From Klebsormidium nitens (taxonomy: Eukaryota; Streptophyta; Klebsormidiophyceae; Klebsormidiales; Klebsormidiaceae), in the NCBI GenBank assembly GCA_000708835.1, contig DF237082.1, positions 115,702-179,701 of the forward strand: DNA of 64,000 bases. The letters are read 5' to 3'. A model generated the notes under the pieces. That model did not search any database and had not been told where the DNA came from. It worked only from the letters and a program-made list of their open reading frames with translations. Within the stretch, counting starts at the first letter, position 1. Each line of letters opens with the position of its first letter. Of this stretch, positions 1 to 11,208 are shown one piece after another. The position numbers were made by a program, and so were the translations under genes.

Positions 1-3000
1 CCAAATCTGTGACATAACGAGAGCCGTCTTTCCGTGTGATTTTTTGGGGCCAGCAATGTGGCCGGCGATCTACCTCAGATGCAACTATTTCCAGTTGGGT
101 ATGAGCAGATTGCATAATTTTAATGTTCAAGGCTACATTCAGTAGCGACGACCTTGCAGAGGTGGAAATTTTCCCTTTCTCCATGTGCTTTTTCCCAGGT
201 TTCACAACTGACAGCCCACGTGGCCCTTGCAGGTGTGGGGATGACGCCAGGGCGGACGCCAATTCGGGACGAGCTGCGCATCAATGACGGCAGCGAGACG
301 CCAATGTCTGCTAGCGCGAGGGCCGAAAAGCTGCGTCAGGTGCGCATTCATTCTTTTCCCCTTTTTTTTAGTTCTTTGATGTGGAGACTTGATTGACACG
401 CGTGTGCGCTCCTGCAATGCCCGCACGAAGGGGTGCTGTTCTGCCATCAAATGCCGGTAGTAGTACTCTTGGTTACATTGATGGTCGAGGGGTAAGATCG
501 AGTATTTAAAACCTTACACGGAGTACCCGGCCCAGAGTCCAAATCAAGTAGTTTGCTTCTTCTCAATGTCCAAAACAATCTGGACGACATCGTTCCTTCC
601 CATAGCGCAAGTGCTTTTGGATTGACACTCGATACACAGTGCGAGATCTCCCTCGCGGGGATCTTGCTCATCATTCTCGTCTGCATAGTCCGTCTCGATC
701 GCCGTTCCGTCTCAAGTTCCGTTCCGTTCTGATTCCGTTCCTTCGCTGCGTACAGGCGGAGCAGCGTCAGCACCTCCGGGCCGGCCTGACCAACCTCCCC
801 GCGCCCAAGATGGACTACCAGGTGCGATAGTTTATGACAAGTTGCGCTTCATTTCCGAGGAGCTTGCTGTTCCTGTTTGCACCATGTCTGCCGAAATGTG
901 CTGCCCTCATTTCCGCTCCCTTTGTTGCTTCTGCTGTAGAAGAGGCTACCATGCTTCATCAATGCGCGAAACGTGGCTGCATCTGTTTCAACCTTACTCG
1001 TCTTGAGCATGTCCAAAACGATCGCGCTCTGCTTTTCCTTCCTGCTTTCACATCTGTCGGGCCCCATTGGCCTTCAACTTTCCGACTTTCCCAAAGACGA
1101 CGAGTTTGTAGTTGTCCTGGGCACCGTAAAAGTAATCAAGTTGCAGCTTCTGATAGACGCAAGCACTGACGTGAGCAGTGCGTCATCTCCCGCAGATCAT
1201 GGTTCCCGAGCTGCCGGGGGACGATGAGGAGGTCGAGCACATGGAGGAGGACGCGGCTGACGTCATCATGCGTCAGCAAGAAGCGCAGGCAGCCGCAGGT
1301 AAGGCGTTGTGGTTGCCGATCAGGCCGCGACCTTGTCGGGCACTCCTTGGACTCAACTTTCTTGCTTTCTGCACTTAAGAACTCGTAACAAGCGGGGCAA
1401 CGCTGACGTCTTATGATCGTCTTCGTTCCTGTCCGATATGCAACGGCTCTGGTATCAGTGGGGAAGGATAAAACATTCTTCACCGTGTAGCAGCTTCAGG
1501 CCCTTCGATTGCTTTCTTGCAAGCTTTGCTCGCCTCAATTTATCCTCTAAAGTAATTGGTTCGAGTTTCACTGAAACGGTCAGCCCATGCTGAAGCGCAA
1601 AAGCCGTTGAAATATCTTTGCATCTCGTGTTCGTGCCACCGCTGAAAGAAGTTCTCTCTGTCTAATCTCAGAAAGAAACCAGATTTTCACCGCCCTCTGA
1701 CGTCTCGTTTCCTTTTTCCTTTTTTCCCTGCAGAGGCAGCCGCCCTGCGCAAGCGCTCCTCCGCGATCAAGCGCGCCCTCCCGCGCCCCGCTGATGTCAG
1801 CACGTTCACCAAGACGCTCCAGGAGGAGCTCGGCGATGATGTCGTCCCCGCCACGAAACTAGAGCTGGCGGACCGGTTGGTGAAGGCGGAAATGCTGGCG
1901 CTTTTGGAACACGACGCAGTGAAGTACCCGGTAGAGGACGGGCGCAAGAAGAAGGGGCCGCACGCAAACGGGGGCGCGCCGATGGAGGCGCCGGCGTTGG
2001 AGGACGTCGATGAAGAGGACCTAAAAGAGGTGAGAGCTTGTAGTAGAGGGTTTGCGTGTTTAGCTGTGGTTGTAAGCTTCACTGCTTTGCGCGTTTCGTT
2101 GTGTAAGCTTCGGCGAAGGCGTATGCTGATGTGAGGGGAGGGGGCTGGCAAGCGCTGGGCTAAAGTGGGTGAGCACGTTTGATTCAGACTTCCCACTTAC
2201 ACTGTCGGGACGGCTAGCGAGCCCCTAAAAACTTCTTCTCTACAATTTGATGCTGACGAGAACACTCTTGTCGTGATTTAGGATTTCCGCTTTTTGCAAG
2301 TTCTACTGTCTTTCCCACCGACTTGCTGTCATTACCGCCGTTCTGGAAACTCGAGTTGGATGATGCGCCGGAGCGCCAGCCGAACGCTTGTCGTTTGATA
2401 CGAAGCCAGCGAATGTTCGGATACACGTACTTTCTCAACACCATCTGCTCTGACCAGCCGTTATACTACCCCCTCCAGGCCGAGTTCCTGATTGCCGAAG
2501 AGGCGGACATTCTGCGCTCGCTGTGGGGCCACGACGCCAAGGAGGAGGACGAGTACGTGGAGACGTGGGAAGCGGTGTACTCGGACTACGTCTGGCTGCC
2601 AACGCAGTGCCGGTACGAGCTGGCCAGCGTCTCCAACAACGCCGACAAGCTGGCGGCGGCGCAGGCAGAGTTCGAGGTACAGTAAAGCAGAGTTTGGCCG
2701 GGTTTCATTGCGTTTCGGACTGAGCGGAGTTGTGTTGTGGTAGGGGAACGAGTGTAGAGCCATTCCAGTGCCTGTAGAAGAGTGGAGCAAAGCTGTGGGC
2801 GCTAGGCCTGAGAAGCGCAGAGAAAATCGATGGCGGGTCCATCAATCTGTTGTGTTTGACCTCGAGACTTCGGAGATCATGTGTGGGTTCAGAGAATTTT
2901 GAAGCTTCGAAGCGCAGCTTTTGTGATTGAGGTCTGGTGAAGCATGGCTACAGATTGTCACTGTCACCAGCCGCTCTCTTGTTGGTCATGACGCTTTTGT

Positions 3001-5192
3001 TTGCGGAAGGCTGAGGTGCTCGTATCGACTTTGAGTCTCAGAAAACTGTGTTTGTCTCACACGTGTCACGATCTGAGCTGGGCGACGTCTTGTTGGGTGC
3101 AGAGGTTGAAGAAACAGATCGAAGTCGAGTTGAAACGGGCGCAGAAGCTGGAGACAAAGATTGGGATGGTGCACGGGGGCTACCAGGTAAGCAGCCCGAA
3201 TCTTGCAATCGTCCGAAGTTCGTATGCAGAGCCTTGTTTGGCAGCTTTGTCCATTTTGCCCGTCGAGCTTGGATTGGTTCTGCTGAAGTATGACGAGTCA
3301 ACTGTTGGGCATCATAGCTCCGTCTGCAACTGCTGGAGTCTTTGAGCTGCTGCCAGAAAATGGAACCGCTGAAAAGAGCCTGCTTTCGTTGCCTGCCGTT
3401 CCTCTAGGATGCGCATCCGGAGCAGTTGCGCAATCCGTCTTATATTCGGTGATTGCACAAAAACGCCGCTCGTCCTCCGGGGGACTCCAGGTTACTGACA
3501 ATCTCGATCTCTGGGTAGTAAGAATCTCACCAGCCTTGCCGCTTCCAACCAGCTCCTCGAAAAAGTTCTGGTCTGACTTCGTTGACAGATGAAGGCCAAG
3601 GAAAAGTGGAGCGCCGTGGAAGCAACCTATAAGCAGGCCGACATCCTGGGGACCGAGCTCGAGTGCTTCAAGGCCCTGTTCCGGCAGGAGCAGCTTTCTA
3701 TTCCTAGGAGAATAGAGGTAAGGATTGGTCTCTTTGGTCATCTTCGAGGCCGCTTAGGAGCACTTCCTGTGTTTCAGCACTTCTGTGTTTAGCCTTTGGC
3801 TGTTCGAAGCTAGGCGGCAGCGGTTTGAGATGGGTTTGCTTGTCTGGGTCGTCGGTGCAGGCAGGAGCCGGCGTCATTCAGAGTGTGGTGTATTGAGGTT
3901 GTATGTGCTAGTTCATAGATTACGGTTGTCATAGTTCGCACCCGAGTTTGGGTTTCGGATGTCAGCGCCAAGGAAAACTGCATTTTCTGATCTCGCTTAA
4001 GAGATATGCGAGGACGTGAGGTGTCCTGTATCGGACCCTGCCTGTCACGCGAGATGTTGGAAGCCTGTAGCTGATAGTTAGTGCGTGTGCACAGTGAGCG
4101 GCCTCAGCCACTGGGAACAATGAGACCGAAAGTTCATATTCTTGAGAGCTCGCAAGGTCATGAGTCACTTCCCGTCTTTCCTGAGTCGCTGAAGGAGGAC
4201 GTGCGTGGGCAGTGTTATTACCATATTGTTCCTACAACGGACACTTCAAATAAAACAGCTGAAACACCCAAAGACAAAGATTTTATTCACTTTTGCCAGA
4301 CTACAAAATGGAGATCATCATTGCCTGCTGTCGCTGAAGGAGGACGTGCGCGGTCAGTTGGAGTGCATAGTGGCGTACCACACTTACAACATTCTCCAAA
4401 CGACAATCTAAATCCTCTAAGACCCGACCCCTAAGAGTCAACTTTCGAGCGTTGTTTTTGCAGTCGCTGAAGGAGGACGTGCGAGGTCAGTCTGAGCGCG
4501 AACGGTCGCTGCAGCTGTGGTACGAGAACCTGCTGGTGGAGCAGGAGGATCTTCAGCGCAAGATTGACGAGCACGAAAAGGGCCTCACAGCCGCCAAGCG
4601 CGCCGCGGAGGAGCGCGCGGCAGAGGAGGCGAAGCGGCATGAGGAGGAGATCAGGTACGGGTTTTGGCTTCTTTTCGTCTTCGGTGTTTCGTCATAAAGC
4701 CGTTCTTCTGTTTCCTCAGTGCTTTTTTGAAACCGTTTCGTTTCTGTTGTTTCCTCGTAAAGGCGCTGAGAGGGATCTGGCGACGAGCTTTCCCAAAGCT
4801 TCGAGGTCGAATGCGCGAGCAGGGGTTGGTTTGTTGCATTTTCTGCAGGACTGCACTTTCGTATTTCGTGTTCTTTCTGCTTTGGTCTTGCGTGCTCTTG
4901 ATCCTGGCGCGTCGTACAACAAATGGCCGCCAGTATGATAGCGGGCTGTTTAAAGTGGCTTCCACGTGTTTGCAGGGAGAAGCACCGGAAAGAGGCGGAA
5001 GAAGCGGAGAGCGTGAGAGCGGAGAAAGGCGAAGTGAGTGGCAGGCAGAGTACTCCGGCGGATGGGGCTGAAAACGGGGAGAACAACAACGAGGATGAGG
5101 AGATGGTGGGGCCGCAGGTTGCAATGCCTGCGGCGAATGCAAACGGGCCTGCAGAGGACGGCAAAAATGGAGAAGCGATTGGTGCCGGTTGA
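1..5192 (+). CDS. CDC5: CDC5 (CDC5L-like) spliceosome component, 3' part; left end off window
   Basis: CDC5 is a Myb-repeat protein and a core subunit of the Prp19/NTC complex, acting in the nucleus in spliceosome activation. Only the middle and C-terminus lie here; the Myb repeats must lie to the left. Phase-consistent exons: 233-339 (start possibly 199), 756-821, 1196-1298, 1734-2029, 2479-2676, 3103-3186, 3589-3717, 4464-4654, 4976-5192, about 462 residues ending in TGA. Family hallmarks seen: MTPGRTPIRDELRIN, LRAGLTNLPAPKMDYQ, MEEDAADV, LRKRSSAIKRALPRP, LLEHDAVKYP, the LPTQCRYELASVSNNADKLA block, and a Lys/Glu-rich coiled-coil tail. The last exon is acidic and Asn/Gly-rich, as is common for the variable C-terminus. 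The intron before exon 4464-4654 carries two extra copies of that exon's start. Identity is secure; the first exon border is uncertain. Confidence 0.9.
4186..4490 (+). repeat. Triplicated start of a CDC5 exon inside its upstream intron
   Basis: A 27-bp segment encoding SLKEDVRGQ occurs at 4186-4212, 4331-4357 and 4464-4490. The last copy is the true exon start, preceded by a T-rich tract and TTTTTGCAG. Copy 1 is preceded by CTGAG and could be an acceptor; copy 2 is preceded by CTGCTG and has no AG. The copies differ at only a few positions, spaced 145 and 133 bp. They look like tandem duplicates of an exon border that have lost most splice function. Confidence 0.85.
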
Positions 5193-6108
5193 AAATGGAC
5201 AATGGGGTGGTTATCCTGGTAACAAGTTAGTTGCAATCAACTCGCGAAGGGGGACACTGAAAGGTTCTAAATGAGGGGGTTCAGGTAGTTGTGTTGATAA
5301 TGAGCGGCCTGAAGTTTTGGCATATGTGATCATTTTCACTCGTATATGAGGGTTCCGGTCTAGCTCCATCAGCTCACCAATTTCGTCCTTGCTGGCCGTT
5401 GCTTGTGGTAGCTTTGGGCAACACTTCATGAGCACTTGAGAAACTGGATTACAAACCGCGTGTCAAGGTATCAACTCAAGTTCATTCTGTCGACCTGCAC
5501 CTGTATGGTATCGACCATAAATTGATGGATAAACGCGACCATGTAGTGATGTCCGAGCCTGAAGACTCTGATGGTCTCTTCTTGTTTGCGTTAGAGCCAG
5601 ACAGGCCACAGGCTTTTCATGGCATACATATGCGTGGTGTGTTTGGTTAAGCAATTTGAGCTTGAATCTGCATGCAATTGCCCACGTCTATGCTCCACCC
5701 GTGGTCGCGCGGGCTTGCATAATGTCCATATGCATCGGACCGTTGTTAACTGCAATAAATTTGCCATGAAGCTTTAAACACGGAGGAGCTTAAAGACGCG
5801 GACTGCTAGGCCCGTGGCGAATATCATTGAAGGGCAGAGTGGAAGGCTGGCCCCATATAATGCTATGTTGACGCCTGCACTGCGACGTCAATGGTGCAGT
5901 CAATAAAATTCAAGAAGAAGTCCTGCCTTATGGGCCCCAGAGGACAACACGGGGTCAATTCCACATTCTGCGATCGCTGACATTCTCTTGACCCAGCAAT
6001 GAACACTGCGCTCGTATACGTGAGACAGACACGTGATCGCGCTTGCAATCCGTAGAAACATATGACACAACTGTATGACTGATCTTGTTTGTGTAAACAA
6101 CAGGCGTG
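5193..6108. other. Intergenic region between two convergent 3' ends
   Basis: This separates the CDC5 stop from the stop of the minus-strand gene ending at 6109. It should hold both 3' untranslated regions. Only short, featureless open frames are present; I see no gene, RNA or repeat. Confidence 0.6.
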
Positions 6109-9100
6109 CTAGCTAGATGTCCCGTACTTCAGAGTCATGGTTTGAAAGTCGGCCAGCGTAAGCTCTTCCTGATCGCTTTTCTCCTCTTGCATCTTCAACT
6201 TTAGCGCCAGCCAAATGTGTTTGGAGACGTGCGGCGTGCTCTGCAAAGGCGAATGATCGTTCAGCGCCGCCCTCGCATGCAGCCAATGTAATCGAATCAA
6301 AGACGCACGACAAAAAGTCGCATGGTCAGATTGGCATGCCGTTGAGCGCATTCTGATCGAGACGAAGAACCGGGCTTAAAGCAGATTTCTCCTGATAGCA
6401 CCCTTACCTTGAACAGGTCAGGAAAAGAAGACAGAGCACTTCGATAAGCGTCCAAGGCTGACTCGTCCAATTGGTCGATCCAAGGCGGGTCCGACCTGCG
6501 AGTATGGCGTCAGGAGTTTATAACCGAGACAAGATGATCCGTACTTGAATCCAGGCCTCTGCTTCTGGCGCACTTTATCGGACTGGACCCGCAAAAGGTT
6601 CAAAGGAAGTAGGAAGTAACCAACGTTTTCTCTAAGCTTCGGCGTCTCTAGACCACCACAGACTTCCGAACATTCATTGATCTTTGCAAAGCTCCGTGAC
6701 AGAATGTTGGGCACCACTCCACAATCAGACGGGTTTGGAAACTGCTTCAGATCTCAGTCTCTCGGTCAAACCCGCCGACGGCAATTGCTTTGTTCCTGCT
6801 CAAAAAAAGGCCAGTTGCGGATACTCACTAAGAGTATTCTCGGGTGATTCAAGAGGCGTGTGACTCAAGATAGGTGCCCGGGAGACGGGTGGGGTTGGTA
6901 GGGTGGTTAGGGTGTGTTTGGGTGCGGAGCGCGTGACCAATTTATGATAGGATTTTCCGTTTACATGCCCGGGTGGCTTGAATGATAGGTCACACGCCCT
7001 TTAGGTCACAGGAAAGTTACCAGTATGTAAAACCTACTTTGAGTATCCTTGGGTTATCTCCTTGTCCCTGGTGGAGAGGGGTAGCAGGCTCGCCCATTCG
7101 CTTAGCACGGCGAGCAATTGGTCCTTATCAACGCGTCTTCGTTCATCCATGCACGCGCCGTAAAAGTTGACCACCTCCGTTACGAGCTCGTCTCCCTCCG
7201 AACCGCCGTCTGCTGCTCGCTGCAATAGATTTTGGTACAGCATCACTTGCATTGCCAGAGATGAAAACATTACTTGAAGTTATGGTTGTTGTCGGGCATC
7301 GAGGATGCAAACGGGGAAAATGTGGACGAATTTGCTACGCCAGAAAGTAGCAGTTCCGAGCATCCGACTGAGTGCTTCAGAAAATCGCTTCGTTCTTTGA
7401 GATGGGGGCTTGCACCGGAAGTCATCGATGAGACTCTGAGAAGGGATCCTTGCAAAGGTAAAGCCGTCTGTGGTTGATCGGACCAGCTTCGCGCTCCGAA
7501 AAATGTGGCCCTTCCGATGCAACTCATTGCAACCTCAAAATCGTCATTATTTTCCTATGGATGCCATTCCAAAACCATTTGTCAGGCATCAAGTTGACTG
7601 CACGTACGTTGGACGGCCTGGACAGTTTATATTGTGGCCCAATTCGAATCTGCAGAAAACTTGTCTTTGCATTTCTTTCCAGCTTTGATTTATACAGTGT
7701 ATAAGCGAGACAGTTCGCTGCATGCAAAGGTGCAGTCGACGAGAAAGAGGACCAGATGACTTAGCACGAAATCCTTGATAAGACAGCGAATGAGTAGGAG
7801 ATTACTTGCTTCTCCCAACTCTGACAAGGTTAGTCAATTCAGTGCTTTTAAACACACGAACTGCAGTGTGGTAGCATCTAGGCGGGAGCCCGTGCTTCAA
7901 TCAAGATGATGATTCTCTGCAGGTTATATGAGAGCGAAGGACCCTTCTGAGCTCCAATCCCTCTCTAAATCAATATCTCAAGCACGAAGAAACTTAGAAG
8001 TCGAGATCAAGCTGCTGGTGCCTCATTCCGGCCTTGAATTCCAGATGAAGTAGGGAGAGGCCACCTCTTTGAGCTGATCGGCTACCGTCTTCATAACGTC
8101 CGCCAGAAAGTGCTCGACCGTGGCCCAGCGCTGAGTCCGGGGGGCTGCTTTTAGAATGTCGACACCAACGGACGCAACTAGAGCGAAGTCGAAATTATAC
8201 AGAAGGTCGGAATCTCCAGGATCCTGCTTGTATCGCTTCTTGTATTTCAAAGCGCACGCCTTCTTGTGGTCGTTAAACAAAAACATCAAGATTGATTGAG
8301 CTTCGGAGATCCAGACAAGTCGTGGCGGACTGGAATGTTGACCACCTTCAGCTTAAAAAAAATTCATTTTTTCTTACGTATACGCAATTGATGCGGCGCT
8401 CTACAATGTTGGCGACATGTTCAGTTTGTAATTAGATGGCAAAGGAAGGTAGGATCCCTAGAAAAGTAAACAGATTTTGAACGGCAGGATCCGTCATGTG
8501 GCACGCGCGATTTTTTTTCCACTGAGTGGCTTTAATCAGGGCAGATGACAAGGACAAATGAAGCTGAAAGAAACGTTTTCCCACTCACGGCAAAAGCTTT
8601 CTACCTGCGCCCATGCACAGCTCCTGGAGGAAGTTTCTTGTTCTGATTCTGACTGGTTAAGATCATCGCAAAGAAGCTTGCTTAACAAAGCATCAAGCAA
8701 AATCAACTGGCTATCTGCGAGTTTGGGAAGCAAAGAAGCCACAGGAAAAACTGCGAGCAGAATCTATTAACGGTGAACAATCCTCATGTTTCAAGAGGCA
8801 TTTCGACTGTGTAGCTGCAACTATAACGTGGCAACTAGCAATAGAAGTGACTACTGTAGGCTCTCTGGACAATCTTAACCAAAGGCAGTTACTTAAAGAA
8901 AAGGATCAGCTGAGCAACTCACGCTAGAAGGTGAGCAGCGCTCCGGTATTCGTCTGCGTGCGCTTCTTCAATTAGCTGTTCCGTGCAGTTCAGGCCGACG
9001 AGCTTTGCACCTTCACGCTGCCAAGCTTTCAAAGCCGGCTGGTGCGGCGACAACAGTACATGCATGGATTTTGCAAGTGAGTTCGGATCTTAGCAAGTGT

Positions 9101-9867
9101 ACAGAATGTTCAACTATGAAATGGAAGGTTGGATCCTTGAGAATATGCTGCAGAAGTCTGGACTTAAGATGCTCCGTTTCTTGGTCTGGACTCATCATCA
9201 TTACAGCAGGGTAGCAGAGCTTTTGCTTCTAGCCATCTTCTTGGCCGTTAAGTTCATTAAACAACCAGCGTAGGATTTTAAGTGAAAGCGAACTACTCTC
9301 AGCGGACAATTGAGGGCAGAGAACCTGAACAAAAGCAGCTTGAACATGCTCCTGTACTATAGTTAATCGATCATGGAAACAAGCCTTGTCCGTAAAGTAA
9401 CAAGGTTGGAATCAGCTGTTATATTCACGATTATCGATGAACAAACAAAGACTGCAGAGTACGTACGACTTGGATAGTGTCTGGTTTGAACAAAAGATCC
9501 AACAACACCAAGATCTCACTCTCGCCTCAGCTTGTCACCATCTATTCTCACCTTGACTGCCATGATGAAAAGGAGTTGGTCCATGGAGGAAGTTCCTGAC
9601 GGTTTCTAGACGGATCCCTCCCGACTTTCAGTCCTGATCGATGCTTGAGCAACACGGTCGAGAAGCGAGTGGCCGCTCCTATTCTCGTCGGAGTCCGCAA
9701 CTGAACTGAACTCTGGTGCAACGATGCAGCAACGCGTAAGTCCAATTATTCAAAGGTCAGGTCGCTCTCGAAGAGAACAAAGACTAACACCTCCGGGCTC
9801 CAAGAAACACATTTCGTAGTTTTATGGCTCCACCCGCGTTGCAAGCCTGGACTTCGGAGGACGTCAT
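6109..9867 (-). CDS. Unrecognised 411-aa protein, ten-exon model
   Basis: I do not recognise this family. A model with agreeing phases is: 9791-9867, 9552-9710, 9103-9190, 8923-9038, 8605-8710, 8378-8400 (23-nt micro-exon), 8065-8329, 7038-7219, 6408-6495, 6109-6240. The first ~75 residues are rich in Arg, Ser and Thr and poor in acids (for example VQLRTPTRIGAATRFS), which suggests an organelle-targeting peptide. The rest is hydrophilic and probably helical, with WQREGAKLVGLNCTEQLIEE, YNFDFALVASVGVDIL, ELVTEVVNFYGACMDERRR and QEELTLADFQTMTLKYG. The NFYGACMD stretch loosely resembles the N-terminal region of M13 peptidases, but no HExxH zinc motif is present, so I do not assign that. Exons from 8329 downward are the safest; the first two exons and the 64-nt intron 9039-9102 are the weakest. 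Confidence 0.5.
8378..8400 (-). other. Candidate 23-nt micro-exon
   Basis: The segment lies between a TTGTAG acceptor and a perfect GTAAGAA donor on the minus strand and encodes SAASIAY plus two bases. Including it is what brings the exons at 8605-8710 (ending phase 0) and 8065-8329 (starting phase 2) into register. The call rests on phase logic and splice-site quality only. Confidence 0.4.
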
Positions 9868-9876
9868 CAGACGTCA
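9861..9876. promoter_or_regulatory. Paired ACGTCA (bZIP-type) sites
   Basis: Two ACGTCA hexamers (TGACGT on the other strand) begin at 9861 and 9871, exactly one helical turn apart, at the putative start of the unknown gene. TGACG/ACGT cores are bound by plant bZIP factors. The first site overlaps the proposed start codon, so either the start or the regulatory reading may be wrong. Confidence 0.25.
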
Positions 9877-11208
9877 CCGTTAAATGTACAGGCTACTCCC
9901 AGCCGGAGGCCGGAGCAGGCCGGAGGCACTCAGTGCTCTCTCGCTGCCTGGTGCAGCAAGACAAGAAGCGCCTGGGTTTGAGAAGGGCAGCCTCTAAACA
10001 TTCTGAATGAGCACCATGAATGCTATGCCGCCCGAAATCCAAACTGACCAAGATATCCTTTGTCGGTCAGTGCTTTTAAAGCTGCGTATGAGTAGGCGGT
10101 TATACTCCAATTGCAGCCTGATTAACATAGGTAAGCACGTCTTTGTTGGTTATTGCATGATTTGTGAATCTCAGATCAATCTCTCGTGCCAATTGATGAA
10201 CTGACTGGCCTTCAGGTAGCTCGGCTGCGCATACCGCACGTCGACGGACTCCGATGTGCCATGCAGCCACGATTCAAGAACTATGCAACCTGGGAGATGC
10301 GCGACGATGACCGGCGCGGTCATGATTAATTGTGCACGCGATCATGCCTTGCATGGTCTTCAAAACTGCACTGATGGACCAAACCCGAAGTTCATGAAGC
10401 AACTGAGCGCCGGTAACTGTAACGTGGAGCACCGTTTCGGCCTAGTACGGCCGGATCGACTCGGCATGAGTCCGACATGTCTTGCATGAAGTGCACGACC
10501 ATCTTTAACAATCACTGAGTGCATGGCAATTCAATCGCACCTAGGTCAGCTCATCTAGACAATCCCGAGATGATTGTGCATGAAAGTAATTCTTTTCGAA
10601 AAGATGGAAGATGTGATCCCGCAGATGGCAAAACATGCACATGGCTGCGTTGCACATAGTTGCTGTTCGAAAGCGGGCTGATGTTGCGTTAGCCAATTGC
10701 AATATGTGCAACCGTGCACAGCCTGAGTCATAACTCTAGCTCTTGCAGACAGGCGATTAAGGATGCAACTCAACCACGAGCTTTTTGATTGCAAATCAAC
10801 GTACGTTGGGTTTACATGAGATCCAAGCACTTAATCCAATCGTCGGCAAGCGGTTCTCTTGATCCATGACCCACGGGCAGGTCAAAACTTTACTTGGAAG
10901 TAACGAGATGACTAATTGTCAGACAGGGAGACGGGGGGGAGGGAAAAATAATGCCCAAAAGCATCCGCCCACTGACAATACCTCTCCTGTTCTATATTTA
11001 CACTCTCTGCCAAGTCACCCTAACAGCCAGCCCCTGCCTGAAGCTGAATCTATGTTGCACCCCTACGGTTCTGCTCGACCCCGGCCGGCGTCGCCGCACC
11101 AAGTCTCCACAACACACGTGTCTCAAACGGGGGGATCCCTCGCTACTTTAACGCCCTCCTAATAACACTTAGGTACTGCCCTACTCCGAAACCGATCTCT
11201 CGCAGCGC
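9868..11208. other. Intergenic region upstream of the unknown gene
   Basis: This holds the presumed promoter of the unknown minus-strand gene and the 3' flank of the GIP1-like gene. Near 9896-9932 there is a short GC-rich run with repeated GCCGGAG. The many short frames have no coding character. No RNA gene or transposon is recognised. Confidence 0.5.

Noticed and set aside
6109-7219. Peptidase M13 assignment from NFYGACMD
   Set aside because: No HExxH or ExxxD zinc-binding motif exists in the reconstructed protein and the length is far too short.
7274-7477. Plus-strand frame with an acidic, protein-like reading and a GTAAAG after it
   Set aside because: It lies inside an intron of the minus-strand gene, has no partner exons that I could join, and resembles no family.
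10052-10061. ATATCCTTTG, close to a U12-type donor
   Set aside because: It is isolated in intergenic DNA with no coding sequence or U12 branch site placed to use it.
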